NCBI RefSeq assembly: GCF_003202235.1
Contig: NZ_MASU01000007.1
Location: forward strand, 310,001-374,000
From: Prauserella flavalba
GTDB taxonomy: Bacteria; Actinomycetota; Actinomycetes; Mycobacteriales; Pseudonocardiaceae
Direction: 5' to 3'
DNA length: 64,000 bases
Position numbers and translations under genes: made by a program. The notes under the pieces are model-generated. The model had not been told where the DNA came from and ran no database searches. It saw only the letters and a program-made list of their open reading frames with translations. Shown here in pieces: positions 58,483-64,000 of the stretch; the first letter of the stretch is position 1, and each line of letters begins with the position of its first letter.

Positions 58483-59634
58483 TCAGAGGAAGGCGCTCAC
58501 GCCTGTTTCGGCTCGCCCGATGAGGAGTTTCTGGATCTGGCTGGTGCCCTCGTAAAGGGTCATCACGCGGGCATCACGCAGGTACTTCTGCACCGGGTAC
58601 TCGTCGACGTAGCCGTAGCCGCCGAAGATTTGGATCGCGCTGTTCGCGGCGCGCACGGCGGCCTCACTGGCGAAGTACTTCGCCTTCGACGCCGTGACGC
58701 CGAACGCCTCGCCGCGCTCGATCAGGTCCGCGGCGCGCCACACGAGCAGCCGCGCCGCGTCGAGGTCCACCGACATGTCGGCGATCATGTCCTGGATCAG
58801 CTGGAACGACGCGAGCGGCCGGCCGAACTGCCGCCGCTCCGTCGCGTAGTCCACGGCGGTCTCCAGGCAGCCCATGATGATGCCTGCACACCCCGCGCCG
58901 ACCGACACGCGGCCCTTGTCGAGCGAGTGCATGGCGATCGAGAAGCCCTGCCCCTCCTCGCCCAGCCGGGCCGAGGCGGGCACGCGCACGTCGCTCAGGT
59001 ACACCTCGCCGGTGGCCTGGCCCCGCAGGCCCAGCTTGCCCTTGATCTCGCGGGCCTCGAAGCCCGGAGTGTCCGTCGGCACGAGGAACGCCGACACACC
59101 TTTGGGACCCGCACCGCCCGTGCGCGCGAACACCAGGCAGACGTCGGCCCAGGTGGCGTTGGTGATGAACATCTTCTGTCCATTGAGGACGTAGTCGTCA
59201 CCCCGCCGCACCGCGCGGGTCTTGAGGTTGCCCGCGTCGGAGCCCGTGTCCGGCTCGGTGAGCCCGAAGCACGCGAGCACCTCCCCCGTCGCGATGCGCG
59301 GCAGCCACTGCCGCTTCTGCTCCTCGGTGCCGTGCGAGAGGATCACCTTGCCCACCAGGCCCATCGACACGGACACGATGCCGCGCACCGCCGAGTCGGC
59401 GCGGCCGAGCTCCTCCATGCCGATGCAGTAGGTGACGTAGTCGCCGCCGAGACCGCCGTACTCCTCGGGGATCGTCAGCCCGAAGAAGCCCATCTCACCG
59501 AGCTTGGGGATGATCGCGGTGTCGACGGACTCGGCGCGGTCCCACTCGATGCGGTGGGCCACGACCTCGGCGTCGAGGAATTCCCGCGCGTACTCCCGGA
59601 ACTTCTGCTGTTCGTCGGTCAGGGTCAGGTCCAT
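58483..59634 (-). CDS. Acyl-CoA dehydrogenase (candidate cyclohexanecarboxyl-CoA or cyclohexenyl-CoA dehydrogenase)
   Basis: This 383-residue FAD flavoprotein has CFGLTEPDTGSDAGNLKT (FAD/substrate site), KMFITNATWADVCLVFA, and the catalytic glutamate in MTLYEGTSQIQKLLIGR. It is the last gene of a run that encodes ligase, hydratase, SDR and a ring-opening hydrolase, consistent with AliB or BadJ type. Ten bases separate it from the hydratase gene. Confidence 0.85.
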   Translation of the reverse strand: MDLTLTDEQQKFREYAREFLDAEVVAHRIEWDRAESVDTAIIPKLGEMGFFGLTIPEEYGGLGGDYVTYCIGMEELGRADSAVRGIVSVSMGLVGKVILSHGTEEQKRQWLPRIATGEVLACFGLTEPDTGSDAGNLKTRAVRRGDDYVLNGQKMFITNATWADVCLVFARTGGAGPKGVSAFLVPTDTPGFEAREIKGKLGLRGQATGEVYLSDVRVPASARLGEEGQGFSIAMHSLDKGRVSVGAGCAGIIMGCLETAVDYATERRQFGRPLASFQLIQDMIADMSVDLDAARLLVWRAADLIERGEAFGVTASKAKYFASEAAVRAANSAIQIFGGYGYVDEYPVQKYLRDARVMTLYEGTSQIQKLLIGRAETGVSAFL

Positions 59635-59643
59635 GACGGCTCC

Positions 59644-60411
59644 TCAGTTGCCGGTGAACGTGGCCGGGCGCTTGGCGAGGAACGCCTCGGCACCTTCGCG
59701 TTTGTCGTCGCTGGTGTAGAGCAGCGCCTGGGCCAGCCGCTCCACGACGAGGCCGGTGCGCTGGTCGGTGTCGATGCCGGTGCGCACGACCAGCTTCGCG
59801 AGCCGCACCGCGAGCGGTCCCCTGGCCAGGATCCGCCTCGCGGTGTCGTGCGCCGCGCCGACGGGGTCGTCGGCGACGGCGGTGACCAGGCCGATCTCCC
59901 GCGCCTCCTCCGCGGAGACGAGCCGGCCGGTGAGGATCAGCTCGATCGCGCGGCCGACCCCGGCCAGCCGCGCGAGCCGCTGCGTGCCGCCCGCGCCGGG
60001 CAGCACGGACAGCATCGTCTCGGGCAGCCCCAGTTTCGCCGCGGGACAGGCGACGCGAATGTCGCAGGCCATCGCCAGCTCACAGCCTCCGCCGAGTGCG
60101 TAGCCGTTGATCGCGGCGATCGTGGGCTTCTCGAAGGCCTCGATCTCGTCGTAGAGCCGTTGCATGTCCGCGGCGAGTCCGGTGTGGACGGTGTAGTCCC
60201 GCAGCTGCGCGATGTCGGCGCCCGCGGCGAACGCGCGGCCGCCCGCGCCGGTGAACACGACCGCGCCCACGCCGTCGTCGGCGCGCAGCGACTCCAGCGC
60301 GGAACGCAGCTCGGCCAGCACCCGCGCGTTGAGGGCGTTGCGCACGTCGGGCCGGTTGAGCGTCAGCACCGCGACGCCGTCGGCGATCTCCACGAGCACC
60401 GTACTGGTCAT
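59644..60411 (-). CDS. badK: Enoyl-CoA hydratase (BadK-like, cyclohex-1-ene-1-carboxyl-CoA hydratase)
   Basis: This 255-residue crotonase has LTLNRPDVRNALN, FAAGADIAQLRD and INGYALGGGCELAMACDIRVACPAAKLGLPETMLSVLPGAGGTQRLARLAG, including both catalytic glutamates expected of true hydratases. ATG 60411 overlaps the ligase stop (ATGA). Assigned BadK from position in a ligase-SDR-dehydrogenase-hydrolase cluster. Confidence 0.78.
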   Translation of the reverse strand: MTSTVLVEIADGVAVLTLNRPDVRNALNARVLAELRSALESLRADDGVGAVVFTGAGGRAFAAGADIAQLRDYTVHTGLAADMQRLYDEIEAFEKPTIAAINGYALGGGCELAMACDIRVACPAAKLGLPETMLSVLPGAGGTQRLARLAGVGRAIELILTGRLVSAEEAREIGLVTAVADDPVGAAHDTARRILARGPLAVRLAKLVVRTGIDTDQRTGLVVERLAQALLYTSDDKREGAEAFLAKRPATFTGN

Positions 60412-62021
60412 GCCTGACCTCCGAACCGGGCGCGCAGCTGGAACTTCTGGATCTTGCCGCTGGCGGTGCGCGGCAGCTCGGGCAGCACGTGCAGCAGCTC
60501 GGGCCAGTACTGCTTGGCGACCCCCTTCTCGGCCAGGAAGGCCCGCAGCTTCTCCAGGTCCAGCTCCCCCGCGCCCGGCTTGAGCACGACGCACGCGCAC
60601 GCGCGTTCCTGCAGCCGGGGGTCGGGCACGCCCACCACGGCGACCGCCTCGACGTCCGGGTGCTCGTACAACGCGTTCTCGACGTAGACCACCGGGAGGT
60701 TCTCGCCACCCCGGATGATCACGTCCTTGGTGCGGCCCGCGATGCGCAGGTAGCCGTCGGCGTCGAGCACGGCGAGGTCGCCGGTGTCGAACCACTCGCC
60801 GTCGAAGGCGGCGCGGGTCTGCTCCAGGCGCTCGGCGTAGCCGACGAACAGGAACGGCCCGGTCACCTGGAGCCTGCCCTCGGTGCCCGGCGGCAGCTCC
60901 GCGCCCTCGCCGTCCACCACCCGCACCCGCATTCCCGGCCACGGGTAGCCGTCGGTGTCGACGATCTTCTCGTCGGGGTCACCGGGGATGCCGAGCGTGA
61001 CGAGTGCGTCCTCGCTCTGCCCCCAGCCGCCGAGCACCACGAGCCCTGGCAGCTTCCTGCGGGCCTCGCGCACGAGCGCCCTCGGGATCGGCGCGCCCAT
61101 GCAGCAGAACCTTTGCAGCGACGACAAATCGTGCTCGGCGAGGTTCGGCGCGGAGAGCAGGTCGTGCAGGAACGGCGTGGCCGCCGAGGTGTAGGTGATG
61201 CCGTGCTCGGCGACCAGCTCGACGAACCGGCTTGCGTCCCAGACGTCCTGCAGCACGCACGTCGCGCCGTTCTGCACGGGCAGCCGCGCACCGTAGAGGA
61301 ATCCGGTGAGGTGCGCGAGCGTCGAGGCCATGTGGATCACGCTGTCCCGCGTGATGCCGAGCCGCCGCGGCAGCGGGTTGTTGGCCGCGATCGCCGTGTT
61401 GTGGGTGTGCATCACGCCCTTGGGCTCGCCCGTCGTGCCCGAGGTGAAGATCAGCAGCGTGACGTCGTTCGGGTCGGGCCGCAGCGTCGCCAGCTCGGCG
61501 GGGTCGCGGCGCTGCTCCCACGGGGTCGCGGCGAAGTCGTCCCACGACGAGCCCACCACGAGCACGTGCTCCAGTTCCGGCCACTGTGGACGGAGCTTAC
61601 CGACCATCGCCGGGTAGTCGAAACCGCGGAAGGTCTCCGGCACCACGAGCACCTTGGACCTGGCGAGGCCGACCATGAAGCCGACCTCGCGCTCGCGGTA
61701 GATCGGGATGAGCGGGTTGCTGATCGCGCCGACTCGGGAGGCCGCAAAGTGCACGACGATCCACTCGATCCAGTTGGGGAGCTGGAAGGAGACCACGTCG
61801 CCTGGCCGGACACCGAGCTCAAGCAGGCCCAGCGCGCACCGGTCGACCTCGCGTTTCAGCTCTCCGTAGGCGATGGAGCGGCGGGAGTCGACGAAGGCGG
61901 TCTTGTCCGGGCTCGCCTCCGCCACCTCGTCCAGGTGGTCGGTGATCGTGCGGTCCACCCAGAACCCGGCACGGGTGTAGCGGTCGATCTGCTCGTCGTC
62001 GAGGATCGTGTCGAAGGACAT
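60408..62021 (-). CDS. aliA: Cyclohexanecarboxylate-CoA ligase (AliA-like)
   Basis: This 537-residue adenylate-forming ligase has LLIFTSGTTGEPKGVMHTHN, a VLGGWGQSEDALVTLGIPGD segment, EWFDTGDLAVLDADGYLRIAGRTKDVIIRGGENL, and a C-terminal catalytic lysine in RTASGKIQKFQLR. Its cluster neighbours are the other enzymes of CoA-dependent alicyclic acid degradation, which supports AliA over a generic fatty-acid ligase. Thirteen bases separate it from badH. Confidence 0.82.
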   Translation of the reverse strand: MSFDTILDDEQIDRYTRAGFWVDRTITDHLDEVAEASPDKTAFVDSRRSIAYGELKREVDRCALGLLELGVRPGDVVSFQLPNWIEWIVVHFAASRVGAISNPLIPIYREREVGFMVGLARSKVLVVPETFRGFDYPAMVGKLRPQWPELEHVLVVGSSWDDFAATPWEQRRDPAELATLRPDPNDVTLLIFTSGTTGEPKGVMHTHNTAIAANNPLPRRLGITRDSVIHMASTLAHLTGFLYGARLPVQNGATCVLQDVWDASRFVELVAEHGITYTSAATPFLHDLLSAPNLAEHDLSSLQRFCCMGAPIPRALVREARRKLPGLVVLGGWGQSEDALVTLGIPGDPDEKIVDTDGYPWPGMRVRVVDGEGAELPPGTEGRLQVTGPFLFVGYAERLEQTRAAFDGEWFDTGDLAVLDADGYLRIAGRTKDVIIRGGENLPVVYVENALYEHPDVEAVAVVGVPDPRLQERACACVVLKPGAGELDLEKLRAFLAEKGVAKQYWPELLHVLPELPRTASGKIQKFQLRARFGGQA

Positions 62022-62033
62022 GCTGGCTCCGGC

Positions 62034-62780
62034 TCAGCTCATGGTGAGGCCGCCGCTGACGCTGACGGTCTGCCCGGTGACGTAGTTCGCCTCGTCGGAG
62101 GCCAGGAAGGCGACCACGCCCGCGAGGTCGCTCGGCTGCGCGAGCCGACGGAACGGGATCGCCTTGGTCAGCGCCTCCCGCAGCTTGGGGTTGTCGCCGC
62201 CGATCGAGGCGAACAGCGCGGTGTCGGCCGGGCCGGGGCAGACCGCGTTCGCGTTGACCTGGCTGCGCGCCAGCTCCCTGGCGATCGACTTGGTGAACGC
62301 GATGACGCCGCCCTTGGCCGCGGAGTACACGGCCTCGCCGGAGGAGCCGACACGGCCGGCGTCTGAGGCGATGTTGACCACCGAGCCGTGGCCCTGCGCG
62401 GCCAGGATCGGCAGCACCGCACGGCAGGTGTTCAGCACGCCGTAGAGGTTGATCCGCACCACCCGGTCCCAGTCGTCCGGATCGGACTCCACGAACGGGC
62501 CCGCCTTGTCCCAGCCGGCATTGTTGACCAGCACGTCGATGCGGCCGAACCGGCTCGTCACCTGCTCGACCGTCGCGCCGACGGACTCCCGCGACGTGAC
62601 GTCGGTGCGGATGCCGACGGCACCGCCACCGATCGCGTCCGCGGTCTCCTTCGCCGTGGTCTCGTTGATGTCGGTGACGATCACCGTCGCCCCCTCGGCG
62701 GCGAGCTTCTCCGCGATGCCACGGCCGATGCCCTGGCCCGCGCCCGTCACGATGCTGATCTTGTCCTGGAGCTTGCCCAT
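62034..62780 (-). CDS. badH: 2-hydroxycyclohexanecarboxyl-CoA dehydrogenase (BadH-like SDR)
   Basis: This 248-residue short-chain dehydrogenase has IVTGAGQGIGRGIAEKLAAEGATVIVTDI, VNNAGWDKAGPFVES (the GWD variant seen in BadH), and SDAGRVGSSGEAVYSAAKGGVIAFTKS with catalytic Ser-Tyr-Lys. It would oxidise 2-hydroxycyclohexanecarboxyl-CoA to the 2-keto form for ring opening. Ten bases downstream of the other acyl-CoA dehydrogenase. Confidence 0.85.
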   Translation of the reverse strand: MGKLQDKISIVTGAGQGIGRGIAEKLAAEGATVIVTDINETTAKETADAIGGGAVGIRTDVTSRESVGATVEQVTSRFGRIDVLVNNAGWDKAGPFVESDPDDWDRVVRINLYGVLNTCRAVLPILAAQGHGSVVNIASDAGRVGSSGEAVYSAAKGGVIAFTKSIARELARSQVNANAVCPGPADTALFASIGGDNPKLREALTKAIPFRRLAQPSDLAGVVAFLASDEANYVTGQTVSVSGGLTMS

Positions 62781-62790
62781 GATGTGCCTT

Positions 62791-63936
62791 TCAGGGTGCG
62801 TAGGTACGGCCCAGCAGGTTGCGGGCGACGACGAGCTTGGAGACCTGGGCCGTGCCGTCGCCGATCTCGAGGCCGATGACGTCGCGAAGCCGCTGCCCGA
62901 CCGGGCTTTCGCTGGAGTAGCCGAGGTGTCCGAACGTCAGCAGGCACTGGTGGATGGCCTCGGCGGCGAGCTTGGGCGCCCAGAACTTCGCCATGGCGGC
63001 CTCGCTGCTGTGCTCGAGGTCGTTGTCCTTGCGCCACAAGGCCTCGTAGCAGACGTGCCGGGCGCCCTTGAGGTACGTGGCGTACTCGGCGAGCGGGAAC
63101 GACACGCCCTGGAACGTGCCGATCGGGACGCCGAACGCGTCGCGGTCGCGTGCCCACTGCAGCGCCTCGTCGAGCGAGACCGCGGCGGCGCCGAGACAGG
63201 CCAGTCCGATGATCGCGCGGGAGTAGTCGAAGCCCTGCATGACGGAGACGAACCCGCCGCCTTCGTCGCCGACGAGCTGCTCGGGGCCGACCGGGAGGCC
63301 GTCGAAGTGCAGCGAGGCACGGCCGATCGCACGGCTGCCCAGATCGTCGAACGCGGAACGGGAGACGTAGCGCTCGTCGAGGTCGACGTAGAACGCGCTG
63401 ACTCCGTGAGCTCCGGGGCCGCCGGTGCGGGCGAGCACGAGCGCCTTGTCGGCGGCCATGCCCAGGGTGATCGAGGTCTTCTCCCCCGTGATCCGCCAGC
63501 CTTCCCCGTCACGCTCGGCCCTCGTCTCCAGCTTCGCGGCGTCGGTGCCGTGCTCCGGCTCGGTGATGCAGAACGCGGGCACGACCTCGCCGGATGCGAT
63601 CCTCGGCAGCCACGCGGCCTGCTGCTCCTCGGTGGCGTTACGGGTGAGGATGTCGCTCACCAGCGCGCTGACGATGATCAGGTAGGTCGCGTTGAAGTCG
63701 CCGCGCGCGACCTCCTCGGCGGCCAGTCCCGCGATCACCGCGCTGGCCTCCTGGCCGCCATGCCGCTCGGGGATGCGCAGGCCGGTCAGACCCATGCCCG
63801 CCAGGTCGGCGACCAGTCCGGGGCGCAGCTTCGCCGCCTTGTCGTCGGACTGGTAGTGCGGCGCGAGCACCCTGGTGGCGAAGCGGCGCAGCTCCTGCCG
63901 GTAGGCGTCTTCGTCCTCGGAGAACGTGAAGTCCAT
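62791..63936 (-). CDS. Acyl-CoA dehydrogenase (second one of the cluster)
   Basis: This 381-residue flavoprotein has AFCITEPEHGTDAAKLET (FAD/substrate site) and EKTSITLGMAADKALVLARTGGPG, and the C-terminal helix VGQRLRDVIGLEIGDGTAQVSKLVVARNLLG. The latter has Asp in place of the usual glutamate (IGDGTAQ rather than YEGTSQ), an aspartate catalytic base known from cyclohexanecarboxyl-CoA/cyclohexenyl-CoA dehydrogenases. The partial badI gene ends two bases upstream. Confidence 0.83.
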   Translation of the reverse strand: MDFTFSEDEDAYRQELRRFATRVLAPHYQSDDKAAKLRPGLVADLAGMGLTGLRIPERHGGQEASAVIAGLAAEEVARGDFNATYLIIVSALVSDILTRNATEEQQAAWLPRIASGEVVPAFCITEPEHGTDAAKLETRAERDGEGWRITGEKTSITLGMAADKALVLARTGGPGAHGVSAFYVDLDERYVSRSAFDDLGSRAIGRASLHFDGLPVGPEQLVGDEGGGFVSVMQGFDYSRAIIGLACLGAAAVSLDEALQWARDRDAFGVPIGTFQGVSFPLAEYATYLKGARHVCYEALWRKDNDLEHSSEAAMAKFWAPKLAAEAIHQCLLTFGHLGYSSESPVGQRLRDVIGLEIGDGTAQVSKLVVARNLLGRTYAP

Positions 63937-63938
63937 GA

Positions 63939-64000
63939 TCAGTGCCAGTTCACGTGGCGGTTGAAGTCGGGCGTGCGCTTCTCGGCGAAGGCGTTCGCGC
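63939..64000 (-). CDS. badI: 2-ketocyclohexanecarboxyl-CoA hydrolase (BadI-like), 3' end only
   Basis: This is the C-terminal 19 or so codons, reading ANAFAEKRTPDFNRHVNWH and a TGA (63941-63939). A final AF-x-EKR-x-PDF is the closing motif of BadI/MenB-like crotonases. It is in the same direction and two bases from the dehydrogenase. BadI opens the ring to pimelyl-CoA. The call rests mainly on cluster context. Confidence 0.6.
   Translation of the reverse strand, partial: ANAFAEKRTPDFNRHVNWH

Noticed and set aside
1-64000. tRNA, rRNA, integrase, transposase or prophage signs
   Set aside because: None recognised by eye on either strand; a covariance-model scan would be needed to exclude small RNAs.

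Overview
The window is very GC-rich, with GC3-biased codons, GTG/TTG starts, ATGA/GTGA gene overlaps and leaderless-looking promoters. Together with an IdeR/DmdR-type iron box, a Zur-type box, mycofactocin-linked enzymes and a family of 53-bp intergenic palindromes, this points to an actinomycete. Pseudonocardiaceae (Amycolatopsis, Saccharomonospora or Prauserella) is my best guess. It is chromosomal in character. I saw no rRNA, tRNA, CRISPR array, transposase, integrase or replication origin.

Layout. (1) 1-6525: a Zur-boxed divergent locus. The 5' end of an MFS exporter lies on the minus strand. A one-permease FecCD/ATPase/lipoprotein importer lies on the plus strand, followed by four coupled small-molecule enzymes: a methyltransferase, a DUF364 'heavy-metal chelation' protein, a GHMP (PduX-like) kinase and a cysteine-synthase-like PLP enzyme. 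I read this as a candidate non-NRPS metallophore pathway and regard it as the most interesting system here. (2) 6568-7734: an orphan response regulator and a degenerate anti-sigma-type ATPase behind a SigB-type promoter. (3) 7818-12918: a formate dehydrogenase operon (NrfD, Fe-S, alpha) whose alpha subunit is a selenoprotein read through TGA at 12349-12351. (4) 13012-21639: RecQ, a two-domain enoyl-CoA hydratase, a TetR regulator, an amidohydrolase, a family III CoA transferase, a FolP2-like protein and a MEDS/ATPase sensor protein.

(5) 21703-31657: an aerobic phenylacetate pathway (paaZABCDE, paaG, thiolase, paaK, paaR) with two PaaR-like operators in its divergent promoters. (6) 31785-35495: an alcohol dehydrogenase, an aldehyde dehydrogenase and an AraC regulator. 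A third PaaR-like site lies in front of araC, and a 21-bp-phased direct repeat lies in front of the aldehyde dehydrogenase gene. This suggests a feeder route of the phenylethanol to phenylacetate type. (7) 35571-47430: an accessory oxidative catabolic region with a CoA ligase/hydratase, two SnoaL-like proteins, a KstD-like flavoprotein, a Baeyer-Villiger monooxygenase, an MFS pump, two P450s, a 3Fe-4S ferredoxin and a TetR regulator.

(8) 47849-54017: a secreted PQQ-type sugar dehydrogenase with a PKD domain, an unknown membrane-anchored protein, an MftR-like/SDR pair, and an ECF41 sigma factor facing an ABM/DoxX pair across mirror-image promoters. (9) 54295-57389: an iron-boxed siderophore importer lacking its own ATPase gene. 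(10) 57532-58407: a MarR/SRPBCC divergent pair over a 21-bp operator. (11) 58483-64000: a CoA-dependent cyclohexanecarboxylate degradation operon (aliA, badH, badK, two acyl-CoA dehydrogenases, 3' end of badI). Seven palindromic elements sit at gene 3' ends, and two 21-bp-period tandem arrays arranged as giant inverted repeats lie at 20.4-20.7 kb and 54.0-54.2 kb.
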